DNA from: Reinekea blandensis MED297
GTDB lineage: Bacteria > Pseudomonadota > Gammaproteobacteria > Pseudomonadales > Natronospirillaceae
Direction of reading: 5' to 3'
NCBI RefSeq assembly: GCF_000153185.1
Contig: NZ_CH724149.1
Span: 510,789 to 574,788 of the forward strand
DNA length: 64,000 bases
A program made the position numbers and the translations under genes. Numbering within the stretch: the stretch's first letter is position 1; each line of letters begins with the position of its first letter. Shown in pieces: positions 27,755 through 37,011 of this stretch. The notes under the pieces are model-generated. The model ran no database searches and was not told where the DNA came from. It saw only the letters and a list, made by a program, of their open reading frames with translations.

Positions 27755-29134
27755 ATGCATGAACTACTACAAAAACTAACCGTTCTGGTCGGAGAGAACA
27801 ACGTGCTGACCGGCGATGCCGTGCGACAGCGAGCGACGAGTTGGTTCGATAACACACCGATGTCGGCTGCGGCCATTGTACGACCCGGTACGACAGCGGA
27901 GGTGACGGCCGTCATACAATGCTGTGCTGAACATGGCGTCGCACTGATCCCGATGGGTGGGTTGACCGGGTTTGTCGAGGGTGCTGTAGCCGGGGATCAG
28001 CAAATCGGGTTATCGCTCGAGCGCCTGACACGGATTGAATCCTTTGATGTGGAGAACCGCAGTGTCGTTGTTGAGGCTGGCGTTCCGTTACAGGCATTGC
28101 AGGAGGCTGCCGAAGCGCATGGATTACATTTCCCGGTCGATCTGGGCGCGCGCGGTAGCTGCACAATAGGTGGCATGACGGCGACGAATGCCGGTGGCAA
28201 CGAAGTGCTGCGCCGCGGCATGATGCGTGAACAGATTCTGGGCATGGAGGTCGTGTTGGCCAACGGTGAGGTGTTAACGAACTTACGCCCGCTCATTAAA
28301 AACAATACCGGATACGATCTGAAGCAGTTGTTTATCGGGAGTGAAGGCTCCCTAGGCGTGGTGACGCGCTTGTGTCTGCGTCTGCGGCCAAAACATCTGA
28401 GTCATTCAACCGCCCTCGTAGCGACCGACAGTTTCGACAAGGTCGCGCATCTGCTGCGGCACCTGGAGGGCGCCTTGGGTGGACGCCTTTCTGCTTACGA
28501 AGTCATGTGGCAGAACCACTATGCCTTTATTATTGACGATGAACAAACACACAAAGCGCCGTTGCCGACCGACTATCCGTTTTATGTTCTGGTGCAGGCC
28601 GCTAACTACCACGAACTGGAAGCCGATATTTTTCAGTCGGCGCTGGAACAAGCCATGAGTGACGAGCTGCTGGTGGATGCCGCGGTGGCCAGCTCGTTGG
28701 CTCAGCAAGCGGATCTTTGGGCGATTCGTGACGATATTGAACGACTGACCGTTGGGCTTGCACCTTACATTGGGTACGACGTCAGTTTGCCCATTCAGGC
28801 GATGAACGCCTACGTGACCGACCTGACCGAGACGATCAACGCGAGATGGGCGGATGCGAAGATGGTGGTCTTCGGACACCTGGGCGATGGCAACTTACAT
28901 CTGTTTATTCATATCGGTCCTGAGTTGTCTGCTGAAGACAAGGAGGCGGTCAACCAGATGGTGTATGAACCCCTTGAAGCATTACAGGGTTCTATATCGG
29001 CTGAGCATGGCATCGGCCATCAGAAGAAACGCTATCTGAAGTACAGTCGTTCCGATACTGAGATTGCCTGGATGCGTCGGCTCAAACAGACGTTCGACCC
29101 GGAAAACCGGTTAAACCCGGGGGTGATTTTTTAG
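27755..29134 (+). CDS. FAD-linked oxidase (GlcD/D-2-hydroxyacid dehydrogenase family)
   Basis: 459 aa. ATG at 27755 with GGAG seven bases upstream. The N-terminal PCMH FAD-binding domain contains PMGGLTGFVEG, GARGSCTIGGMTATNAGGN and IGSEGSLGVVT. The C-terminal FAD-oxidase domain has FGHLGDGNLHLF and the SAEHGIGHQKK signature. It oxidises a D-2-hydroxy acid such as D-lactate, glycolate or D-2-hydroxyglutarate. It is a single-gene unit, divergent from the DUF432/MscS pair. Confidence 0.85.
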   Translation: MHELLQKLTVLVGENNVLTGDAVRQRATSWFDNTPMSAAAIVRPGTTAEVTAVIQCCAEHGVALIPMGGLTGFVEGAVAGDQQIGLSLERLTRIESFDVENRSVVVEAGVPLQALQEAAEAHGLHFPVDLGARGSCTIGGMTATNAGGNEVLRRGMMREQILGMEVVLANGEVLTNLRPLIKNNTGYDLKQLFIGSEGSLGVVTRLCLRLRPKHLSHSTALVATDSFDKVAHLLRHLEGALGGRLSAYEVMWQNHYAFIIDDEQTHKAPLPTDYPFYVLVQAANYHELEADIFQSALEQAMSDELLVDAAVASSLAQQADLWAIRDDIERLTVGLAPYIGYDVSLPIQAMNAYVTDLTETINARWADAKMVVFGHLGDGNLHLFIHIGPELSAEDKEAVNQMVYEPLEALQGSISAEHGIGHQKKRYLKYSRSDTEIAWMRRLKQTFDPENRLNPGVIF

Positions 29135-29235
29135 TGCGCCAACCGACAAGCCGGTGTAGTCTTCGCTCAATGGGCGCGCACTGCACCGAGCTTAACTGAG
29201 CGCCCTGACATCTAACGGTTTTACAGGGTCTGCCA

Positions 29236-30072
29236 TTGTTAAGTTATCGCCACTCGTACCATGCCGGCAATGTTGCCGACCTGATTAAACACATTGTTCT
29301 GGTTGAAATGCTCAGTCACCTTGTGAAAAAGGAGACGCCCTTTGATTATATCGATACCCATTCAGGGGCCGGACTTTATGATCTGAGAAGCGCTCAAGCG
29401 CAAAAGACTCAAGAGCACATCGATGGGATTCAACGGCTAAAGCCTGCCGACTACCCAGAGCTGAAAACCTATTTTGACATCATCCGTCATTTGAATAAGT
29501 CCTCGACCATCGACTTTTATCCGGGCTCTCCGTTGGTCGCTAAACATTTTATTCGGCCGCATGATCGTGGCTGGCTGTTTGAACTTCATCCTGACGATTC
29601 AAACCGACTGCAAAAAAACTTTGTCGATCAGAAAAACATTCGTGTTCAGCCGAAAGATGGCTATGAAGGTTTAAATGCCGTGTTCCCGCCAAAAAGTAAG
29701 CGGGGACTGGTGTTGATCGATCCTTCTTATGAAGTGAAAGCCGAGTACGAATGGGTCGCGCAAGCCGTGATGAAAGCGCATGGAAAGTTCCGGCAGGGTA
29801 TTTATGCGATCTGGTACCCCGTGGTGGATCGACCGACCATTCAGCGGCTGGAAAAAACACTCATGAAAAGTGGTATCCGGAACATTCAGCGGTTTGAGCT
29901 GGGCGTCGCTCCGGACTCAGATACGCGCGGCATGACCGCCTCCGGGATGATCGTGATTAACCCGCCCTGGACACTTTTTGAAACCATGTCGAACCTATTA
30001 CCCCGACTGGCAAAGGATGTGACTCAAACCGGTGGCGTATTTTATAAATGCGACACGCTGGTGGTTGAATAG
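29236..30072 (+). CDS. rlmJ: 23S rRNA (adenine(2030)-N6)-methyltransferase RlmJ
   Basis: 278 aa, matching RlmJ over its full length from MLSYRHSYHAGN, with the start at TTG 29236. SAM-binding and catalytic segments include YIDTHSGAGLYDL near 37-49 and the DPSY catalytic motif in VLIDPSYEVK near 160. It methylates A2030 of 23S rRNA. The pre-start region lacks a strong Shine-Dalgarno, so a weak initiation signal may keep expression low. Confidence 0.95.
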   Translation: MLSYRHSYHAGNVADLIKHIVLVEMLSHLVKKETPFDYIDTHSGAGLYDLRSAQAQKTQEHIDGIQRLKPADYPELKTYFDIIRHLNKSSTIDFYPGSPLVAKHFIRPHDRGWLFELHPDDSNRLQKNFVDQKNIRVQPKDGYEGLNAVFPPKSKRGLVLIDPSYEVKAEYEWVAQAVMKAHGKFRQGIYAIWYPVVDRPTIQRLEKTLMKSGIRNIQRFELGVAPDSDTRGMTASGMIVINPPWTLFETMSNLLPRLAKDVTQTGGVFYKCDTLVVE

Positions 30073-30245
30073 GTTTGTCGGTATAGCGACTGTTTTGAGT
30101 GGGTGACGGATGGATCGCCCCGGTGCGTTCAAAAAATGCTTGAGCATCGGTAACTGTTTAACGGTTAAACATCGTTTTGCAAACCTGATACTACGTTATG
30201 CTCTGTTCTCTAATGGCTGCCGACGCCATGACCATTGCCACGAAG

Positions 30246-30278
30246 AAAACTCAGGGAGTCAGTAACTCCCTGAGTTTT
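30246..30278. terminator. Bidirectional terminator between rlmJ and ABC operon
   Basis: A perfect 14-bp stem AAAACTCAGGGAGT/ACTCCCTGAGTTTT with loop CAGTA. A-rich and T-rich ends serve both convergent transcripts. Confidence 0.9.
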
Positions 30279-30284
30279 AGTTTA

Positions 30285-31055
30285 CTAATAAGTCGGTTCC
30301 CGTTCGGCCCAGCCAGCAAAGATTTTCTCTAGGATGACGACGGCGTAGTACAGCAATATTCCCAGTACCGCCAACGCGATGAGCACCGCAAACATGAGCG
30401 GGTAGTCAGCGTTAATTTTTCCGCTGTCGAACAGATGACCCAGGCCGCGCCCATGCGGTTCAACAATTTCCATGAGGTTGGTGCCGATAAAGGCCAGGGT
30501 CGATGCCACCTTAAGCGCTCCGAAAAACTCCGGCAGGGTTTTTGGTAACGCGATTTTCCAGAATACGGTCAGCTTTGATGCACCCAGTGCACGCAGAATG
30601 TCTCGATATTCCGGTTCTAAGGTCGACAGTCCAATGGAGACCGACACCGCAATCGGAAAAAACGAAATCATGAACGCAATCAGGACGGTATTAAAATCGT
30701 GTTGACCAACAAAAATCAGCGCCACGACCGGCACCACGGTTGCTTTGGGAACCGCATTGAAGCCAACCAGAAGTGGATACAAAGCCGTCCGCATGGTTTT
30801 TGAAAAACCCATCACCACACCGAACGCCACACCAACGACAACGGCCAGAGCAAGCCCGACCACGGTACGCCACAGCGTGTCCCAGGCATACATGGCAAAC
30901 AGGTCCCGGAACTTCCAGAATGCCGGCCAAAGATCGGAGGGCGAGGCCATTTTGTAGTTCGGCCAGTCGTTGTACCAGACCAACCATTCCCAAAACAGCA
31001 GGAACAATACGATGGCAATGATCGGCGACAGAATGCCTTTCATTCGCTCACTCAT
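30285..31055 (-). CDS. ABC transporter permease (NMT1/taurine-type importer)
   Basis: 256 aa with about six TM segments and the BPD_transp_1 EAA-loop segment (DILRALGASKLTVFWKIALPKTLPEFFGALKV near 168-200). It overlaps the ATPase gene by ATGA (31052-31055). It forms the inner-membrane channel of the importer encoded by the three-gene operon. Confidence 0.9.
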   Translation of the reverse strand: MSERMKGILSPIIAIVLFLLFWEWLVWYNDWPNYKMASPSDLWPAFWKFRDLFAMYAWDTLWRTVVGLALAVVVGVAFGVVMGFSKTMRTALYPLLVGFNAVPKATVVPVVALIFVGQHDFNTVLIAFMISFFPIAVSVSIGLSTLEPEYRDILRALGASKLTVFWKIALPKTLPEFFGALKVASTLAFIGTNLMEIVEPHGRGLGHLFDSGKINADYPLMFAVLIALAVLGILLYYAVVILEKIFAGWAEREPTY

Positions 31056-31843
31056 GCGGCGACCTCCTGTTTGCGACCCTGTGCAATTTCAATCTGTTCG
31101 CGCAACGTGGCCAGCATTTCCACGGCCTCGGGCGTGTACAGCGAATCGATACGCCGGTCTTCGGGTAAGGTCACGTCCAGCACATATTGGCAGGTGGCGG
31201 GACGACCCGAGAGCACGACCACCTGATCGGCTAGGAACACGCTTTCTCGCAGATCGTGCGTGATCAGTAAACCAGTAAAAGATTCCCGGCCCCGAAGTTC
31301 ACGCATGATTTGCCAAAGGTCTTCCCGGGTGAAGGCATCCAGTGCACCGAATGGTTCATCGAGGATCAGCAAGTCCGGTTTATGAACCAACGCGCGACAT
31401 AAAGAAGCCCTTTGCCGCATTCCTCCGGACAGTTCAGACGGTCGCTTATGTTTGAAGTCCGCCAGGCCTACCAGTTCCAGTAACTTGGCCGCGCGTTTCA
31501 GGCACTGGTTGCGCGTCAGATCGTGCTTGACGATTTCCATCGGCAACACCACGTTTTCTATGATGGTTCGCCATTCGAGCAGCACCGGATTCTGAAACGC
31601 CATCCCCACGGTGGAACGCGGTGACGTCACCCGTTCCTCATTCAGCGTCACGGCACCACTGTCCGGCGCCATCAGGCCGGAGGCCAGCCGGGTCAGTGTC
31701 GACTTGCCGCATCCCGAGGGACCGACCACGGCCGTAAACTGACCGGCCGGAATCGTCAGGTTAAGTTTGTCCAGCACGGGCAGCGACTGCTGCCCGGTGG
31801 TGTAAGCGTGGCTGACATTTTCAATGCCGACATCGACAGACAT
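31052..31843 (-). CDS. ABC transporter ATP-binding protein (NMT1/taurine-type importer)
   Basis: 263 aa. Walker A GPSGCGKST near 42-50, the Q-loop FQNPVLLEW, the ABC signature LSGGMRQRASL near 141, Walker B LLILDEPFGALD and the H-loop LITHD are all present. It powers the permease encoded next to it. The operon order is binding protein, ATPase, permease. Confidence 0.93.
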   Translation of the reverse strand: MSVDVGIENVSHAYTTGQQSLPVLDKLNLTIPAGQFTAVVGPSGCGKSTLTRLASGLMAPDSGAVTLNEERVTSPRSTVGMAFQNPVLLEWRTIIENVVLPMEIVKHDLTRNQCLKRAAKLLELVGLADFKHKRPSELSGGMRQRASLCRALVHKPDLLILDEPFGALDAFTREDLWQIMRELRGRESFTGLLITHDLRESVFLADQVVVLSGRPATCQYVLDVTLPEDRRIDSLYTPEAVEMLATLREQIEIAQGRKQEVAA

Positions 31844-31845
31844 AA

Positions 31846-32856
31846 TTACTTCACCATCAGCACACTGCTGTCCGGCAGGTAGGCATCGGTGAAGATCGCC
31901 TCCATGCTTGGCGAGCTGTTGAAGTCATAGGTAATCGCAATCTGTTCCAGCGCTTTTGCAAATCGGGCACTGTCGACATTACCCAGGCCGTTTTCACTGA
32001 CGTAGTCGGTCAGGATGTTGTCTCGTAATGCCAGGTTCAGGCGTCGAGTTTCCAACGCAACATCGCCGGCCGGGTTACGGTCGATCACGGCTTGAGCACC
32101 GGCTTCCGGATCGGCGGCGGCATCTTTCACACCCATGGCGACTGCGCTTAAAAACCCGGTGATGATCTCAGGGTTGGATTCGGCATAGTCGGTGTTGACG
32201 ATGATCGCGTTACCATAGAGCGCGACACCGTGATCAGCCATCAGCAGCGTGGTCAAGTCATCTTCCGGCACGCCCAGACGTACAAGGTTCAGGTACGACG
32301 AGAATGAAAAGCCAGTCACACTGTCAACCTTGCCTTCGGCCAACATAGGCTCACGGGTTGGGAAACCGACCGGTTCAACGGTGATCTTGTCCATGTCCAG
32401 ATCGTTTTCCAGTGCGAAGACCGGGAACTGTGCCCAGGCACCATCCGGTGGCGGCGCACCCAAGACGGAGCCTTCCAAATCGCTCACGCTGGAGATGCCC
32501 TGACTCTTACGCCCGACCACGGCGAATGGCGGTTTGTCGTAAATCATCATCACGGCTTTGACCGGAGCTTCCGGATTTTGGTCAAGGAACTTAACCAGCG
32601 AGTTAATGTCGGCAAAGCCGATGGGGTAGGCGCCGGTGGCTACTTTTGGAATGGCATCCAATGAGCCCTGGCCAGCTGTAATGCTGACATTCAGATCTTC
32701 CGCCGCAAAGTGTCCATTGTCGATGGCGAGAAAATAGGGCGCTGCCGGTCCTTCAAATTTCCAGTCCAGGGTAAAGGCAACATCGGTTTCGGCCATAGCC
32801 ATGGTGCTGATGGTCAGCAATGGAGCTGCCAGCAGTCGGGTGATTTTATTCAGCAT
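31846..32856 (-). CDS. ABC transporter substrate-binding protein, NMT1/THI5 type
   Basis: 336 aa from the ATG at 32856, which has AGAGAGGA upstream and gives a clean signal peptide (cleavage near AMA/E). The mature part starts DVAFTLDWKFEGPAAPYFLAIDNGHF and continues LNVSITAGQGSLDAIPKVATGA, typical of NMT1/THI5-like binding proteins for pyrimidine precursors, nitrate, sulfonates or riboflavin. The sequence alone does not decide which; hydroxymethylpyrimidine-like or taurine-like ligands are the usual alternatives. It is the first gene of the operon. Confidence 0.87.
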   Translation of the reverse strand: MLNKITRLLAAPLLTISTMAMAETDVAFTLDWKFEGPAAPYFLAIDNGHFAAEDLNVSITAGQGSLDAIPKVATGAYPIGFADINSLVKFLDQNPEAPVKAVMMIYDKPPFAVVGRKSQGISSVSDLEGSVLGAPPPDGAWAQFPVFALENDLDMDKITVEPVGFPTREPMLAEGKVDSVTGFSFSSYLNLVRLGVPEDDLTTLLMADHGVALYGNAIIVNTDYAESNPEIITGFLSAVAMGVKDAAADPEAGAQAVIDRNPAGDVALETRRLNLALRDNILTDYVSENGLGNVDSARFAKALEQIAITYDFNSSPSMEAIFTDAYLPDSSVLMVK

Positions 32857-33037
32857 GCGCTGTCCTCTCTTATCTGTTTTTTTGGTTATGCACCGGTGGA
32901 ATTGCAAAGCACGGGCCAGTGTTGACTGTCTGGTCGAAAATGAGCGGAATGACCCGCCGCAGTGCGGCAGATTGAAAATGAAAATGGGTTGGATTCAGCG
33001 GGCTGTCGGCTGGAGCGGACCAACCTGTGCGCCAAAA

Positions 33038-33075
33038 GTGCACTGGTTTTTTATTGGTGCACTGTGCCGTGCACC
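33038..33075. promoter_or_regulatory. Cluster of three GTGCAC palindromes in ABC/LysE divergent region
   Basis: GTGCAC occurs at 33038-33043, 33057-33062 and 33069-33074. The last two form the longer inverted repeat GGTGCAC, six bases, GTGCACC (33056-33075). The cluster lies in the 336-base gap between the divergent ABC operon and LysE gene, 118 bases before the latter. The rest of the gap shows nothing else recognisable. Confidence 0.4.
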
Positions 33076-33192
33076 GAAAAAGCTCAAAAGAAATGATGAA
33101 TTTTTCGGGTGAGCAACGTAGGCTTTCGCAGCGCTGAGAGAGGCCTGATCGGTCTTATTTTTTTGTTCCTCGAGGCAAGCAGGAGAACCCAA

Positions 33193-33807
33193 TTGGAGCT
33201 GTTGACGTTACTGTTTTTTATTCCGGCGTGTTTTGCTTTGAACATGACTCCCGGACCCAACAACCTACTCGCTATGAACAACGCGCGTTGCTATGGCTTT
33301 TCTGTGGCGTTAATGGCGGGGCTTGGACGGATTACGGCCTTTGCGCTGATGATTGCGCTGACTGCTTCCGGATTAGCGGTGATTTTATATGCCTCAGAGA
33401 CGCTCTTTTTTATCATCAAACTCTTTGGTGCGTTGTACTTGATGTGGATTGCCGTGTCGTTATGGCGCTCTAATGCAAGCCCGGTGGCCGATGTCGATCG
33501 TGAACAGAATCGATGGGGGTTAGCCAAACAAGAGTTCCTTCTGGCTGCCGGTAACCCAAAGGCCATTCTGATTTTCACGGCGTTTTTGCCGCAGTTTGTC
33601 GACGTGCAGGGCAACAGCGCAGAGCAATTTTTTGTCTTGGGTGTCACCTTTCTGATGTTGGAAATATCGGCGATCAGCCTTTATGCGTTGTTCGGAGTAT
33701 ACCTGCGAAGCTGGTTTGCCAAACCGGCGATGGCAAAACGGTTTAACCGGGCCTGTGCCACCTTCTTGGCTTGTTCGGGGGTGAACCTGTTGTTGAAACG
33801 CTCTTAA
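33193..33807 (+). CDS. LysE/RhtB family exporter, second copy
   Basis: 204 aa. The start is a TTG at 33193, eight bases after AGGAG; longer versions add a tail that is not part of the family. The protein begins MELLTLLFFIPACFALNMTPGPNNLLAMNNA, the family signature, and has about six TM segments, with the AAGNPKAILIFTAFLPQFVD motif in the middle. It exports an amino acid or related compound. It is not closely similar to the LysE gene at 11251, so it is a separate subfamily. Confidence 0.87.
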   Translation: MELLTLLFFIPACFALNMTPGPNNLLAMNNARCYGFSVALMAGLGRITAFALMIALTASGLAVILYASETLFFIIKLFGALYLMWIAVSLWRSNASPVADVDREQNRWGLAKQEFLLAAGNPKAILIFTAFLPQFVDVQGNSAEQFFVLGVTFLMLEISAISLYALFGVYLRSWFAKPAMAKRFNRACATFLACSGVNLLLKRS

Positions 33808-33854
33808 CATACGGGTTCAGTGCCGGCTGGCGACCAGCACTGAACCCGCCCACG

Positions 33855-36797
33855 TTAAAACCGGAAGGGCATCTCAAACACGGCTTGCTGATTGTCAGTC
33901 ACCAGCTGCACAGACGTCATGTTATTGCGAAACGGAATGGTGGCCGTCCAGTAACCGGCTTCTTGAAAGTTCTGAGTGATCGGGCTGACACGCTGACCGT
34001 ATTCATCCAGACCGTGGATCGCAATCAGGTTGTCTAAATCTCCCGCCAGTTTCAGATGATAGCCAGGGAACATGCCACGCTCGACAGACTCCAGCGTCAC
34101 GCGCACACCTTCTATGCTTTGCCCTTGCCAGAGATCGTTCAGGTTGAGCGCCGTATTGCTCAGCCGCCTTGGCATACGCAAGGTCAGTACACCATTGATG
34201 CCATCGAGCTCCGCACCGGCTTCGGTGCCGGTATCGAGTGTAAAGTTGGTTAAACCAAACGGTTGTCGTTGAACTTCACGAACCGGAATCAGGGTCAGAT
34301 CGGCCGCGTTATACGGAAAACTGGGCGCGACAAAGCGTTCAATCGGGTTTTCTGCGTCGGGCAAACGATAACTCAGCGCGGACATAGAGCCTGTCAGTTC
34401 TTTAAACAGCGGCATGTACAGGCGGGCCGTCGGGTTGCCAGACCAGCCGGACTCGCTGTGAGTGACCACCAACTTCATACCCGGCCAGGTCGCCTGACCG
34501 ACAATCCGTTCATCGTCATAAAAGCTTGTCCAATCATCGGCTAACGGTCGCAGCAGACGCATATCGACGAACTGATAGCGGTTCCATTTGGCATTGTCGA
34601 CAGGCGCATAGGACAGCGCAAAGGGTGATGCCGGTGTTTCATTGTCGAGATCCGGTTCGAACAGTCCGGTCAGTGACGCAGTGGCTGTGCGTTGGTCCGT
34701 ACTGCCAGCGATGATGACTTCCAGTTGGTGTATCTGGCCGCGGTAATGCTGATCCTTCACGCGACCGAATGACGAGCTCCAGCTCGTTTGCAAAACCTGG
34801 CCGGCCGCGTTTCGAGCACGAACCTCCAGCAGACGATCGATTTGGCCGCTTTGCCGATAGCGAATGCTGCGGTTGCCAATACTGACCAGGTCGATACTCA
34901 CGCCGGCATAGCTGACTTGCTCGCCGGCCTGCAACGGTACCGCAAAGGTTTGTATCTGAGTGGGGCGGCTCAGCGTGTAGGTCACGTCGATCTCATGGAT
35001 GTCTGCCACATGGGTGTCCGGTATCAAGCGGACCCGTTTATTGACGCTGGCTTTCTGAAAAAATACGGAACCTTGCGTGGCCGCCTCGTGGTTTTTGCCG
35101 CCGAAAACATTCTGCACATCGAGACAGTGTTCTTCGCGCAACAACGACTCGCCATCGCGGCTTTTCACGTCGGTTACCATCAACGACTGACCAACGAGCG
35201 CGCGCAGAGTGCTGTCGTTAATACCTTCGGGCATCGCCGCTTCGGCATCGATGATCAGCTCCATCACGTCGTCATCGGTCATACTCAGGCTGTCAACGTC
35301 GATCGCGATCGGGCCTTCATGGAAAGCCGGTGCCACCGTCGATGAGTTCAATGACAGAAGTGGCAGATTGGCCAGCTCAAAACGCGCCTGGTAGTCGGCG
35401 GGATCGTCGACAATCTGTTCCTCGTTGCTGTCACCACCGTTGAGCCGCCCACCAAAGGCTGATGCGATGGTGTTTTCGATCGACTGACGCAACTGAGTGA
35501 CCAGGTTCGCGGTGATGGGCCAATCCAGACGTACGCTTTGCGCGTCGTGCTGAATAGCGATTGCCGCCATTAAATCCGCCGCGACCGGTGAGGTGATTTG
35601 CGCGTTGTTTCGGGTTGAGTTCAGCCAGGTGGTGGCGGTCGTCGCGACTTGCTGATTCCAGCCGGCATTGTTGCTGCCAAGTTGCCCGTTCAGTCGCAGC
35701 CCTCTTGCCAGAAGATCGACTTCTGCTGACAAGGCGGCGATGTTGAGATCCGGCAGTGACGCAATGACCTGACTGCCAATCATGCCTGCCATCCCGGGCA
35801 GTGCAGCCGATCCGTCTTTGGGAGAAAAGACCATCAGGCTGGCGAGTTTGTTTGCCCGATAGGTTTGCCATGAATCCAGTGATGCCGAAGGTTGGGCGTT
35901 GCTGAGACGGACATTGAATCGCTGTAAGGCCGCCGTTGACGTAGCCAGGGCGAACCGGTTATCGGCCAGACTGACGTACAACACGGACTCTGAGGGCGCC
36001 TGATCGCCAGGGCAATGAAAGTCAGCGTCTACCGCAGCCGCTTTGGCCGACAGCTGCCACAGACCGGCCGGTGATGTGGTCTCCGTAAGTGCATAGTGAC
36101 GAGACAGTGCCTGACGCATGGCCGCCTCACCGAAGGTACCCGTGACCGCAACGATCGCATCAGGTTGCGTACCATCGTCATTTGCCAGCACCGCAGCAAA
36201 CGCCTGTGACAAACTGAGGCTGTTGTCGGCCAGAATATCCACCAGTGGCGGAGCATTGCCGACCGGGTCTGCGGCCAGGTCCGTGAGACTGGTGCGGCTC
36301 AGTTGCAGCAGCTTGTTAACCTGGTCGAGATTGATGTGCGTTACAGCCGCCGTACGCTCGGTGACCAGAGCGGATTCGACCGCCAAAGCCGGGTCGGCGA
36401 TGGGTTTGAACAACCAGAACCAACCTGCCGCTGCCAGGGCGGTTGTTAAGATCAACAGGCCGGCAAATCCGACGCCCAGTCTTTTCAGCCAACGTGGGCC
36501 TGACGACGGCTTGGCCGTTTGTGGCTCAGGTTGGGCGGGTTCCGGTGGTATTTCAGCAACGCTTACCAGCAGCCCTATGGCAGAAAACTTGCCTTTCAGC
36601 GATGCAAGACGGGTGACGTCGTCGGTGGTCAACAGGCTGGTTTTCTTGCCGGCCAGCAGCTTTTTCCGGACCTTCAGTTCGTCCAGCTTGGTTAATGCCT
36701 GAAGCTTCTTGACCGCTTCGGCTTCATTGGTGCCTGGCTTCAGTCGTCCAAGACTGATCAGACGATAACGGGTTTTTTGGGGGGCGTTGACCGGCAT
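33855..36797 (-). CDS. Large single-pass membrane protein of unknown function
   Basis: 980 aa. Residues 11-82 form a small domain (YRLISLGRLKPGTNEAEAVKKLQAL pattern) of the kind found at the N-terminus of several proteobacterial membrane proteins. A Pro-rich linker and one TM helix at 108-130 follow, and the remaining 850 residues appear periplasmic and beta-rich with Ser/Asn/Asp-rich repeats of a general extracellular type. No enzyme motif is visible. The cytosolic small domain plus a large external part suggests an envelope sensor or assembly factor. It forms a single-gene unit. Confidence 0.7.
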   Translation of the reverse strand: MPVNAPQKTRYRLISLGRLKPGTNEAEAVKKLQALTKLDELKVRKKLLAGKKTSLLTTDDVTRLASLKGKFSAIGLLVSVAEIPPEPAQPEPQTAKPSSGPRWLKRLGVGFAGLLILTTALAAAGWFWLFKPIADPALAVESALVTERTAAVTHINLDQVNKLLQLSRTSLTDLAADPVGNAPPLVDILADNSLSLSQAFAAVLANDDGTQPDAIVAVTGTFGEAAMRQALSRHYALTETTSPAGLWQLSAKAAAVDADFHCPGDQAPSESVLYVSLADNRFALATSTAALQRFNVRLSNAQPSASLDSWQTYRANKLASLMVFSPKDGSAALPGMAGMIGSQVIASLPDLNIAALSAEVDLLARGLRLNGQLGSNNAGWNQQVATTATTWLNSTRNNAQITSPVAADLMAAIAIQHDAQSVRLDWPITANLVTQLRQSIENTIASAFGGRLNGGDSNEEQIVDDPADYQARFELANLPLLSLNSSTVAPAFHEGPIAIDVDSLSMTDDDVMELIIDAEAAMPEGINDSTLRALVGQSLMVTDVKSRDGESLLREEHCLDVQNVFGGKNHEAATQGSVFFQKASVNKRVRLIPDTHVADIHEIDVTYTLSRPTQIQTFAVPLQAGEQVSYAGVSIDLVSIGNRSIRYRQSGQIDRLLEVRARNAAGQVLQTSWSSSFGRVKDQHYRGQIHQLEVIIAGSTDQRTATASLTGLFEPDLDNETPASPFALSYAPVDNAKWNRYQFVDMRLLRPLADDWTSFYDDERIVGQATWPGMKLVVTHSESGWSGNPTARLYMPLFKELTGSMSALSYRLPDAENPIERFVAPSFPYNAADLTLIPVREVQRQPFGLTNFTLDTGTEAGAELDGINGVLTLRMPRRLSNTALNLNDLWQGQSIEGVRVTLESVERGMFPGYHLKLAGDLDNLIAIHGLDEYGQRVSPITQNFQEAGYWTATIPFRNNMTSVQLVTDNQQAVFEMPFRF

Positions 36798-37011
36798 CCG
36801 TTCATCTTCTCATTAATACAACAGACCGCTCAGTTTACCCTGAACTTAACGACCAAAACTGTGAACTCGCACCGGGTGCGTCCTCGATGATCTGACCTTG
36901 CTGCGCACAGGCCGTTGATACGCAGAATGATAATCACCATCAGATGCATTCCGTTGCGATAAAACTCTGTTAGAGTTGGCGGCAAACCAGAAAGAGAAAA
37001 GGATATTTAGG

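Noticed and set aside
27577-27915. An upstream extension of the DUF432 gene
   Set aside because: It overlaps the FAD oxidase start, lacks a ribosome-binding site and adds non-family sequence; the TTG at 27576 fits better.
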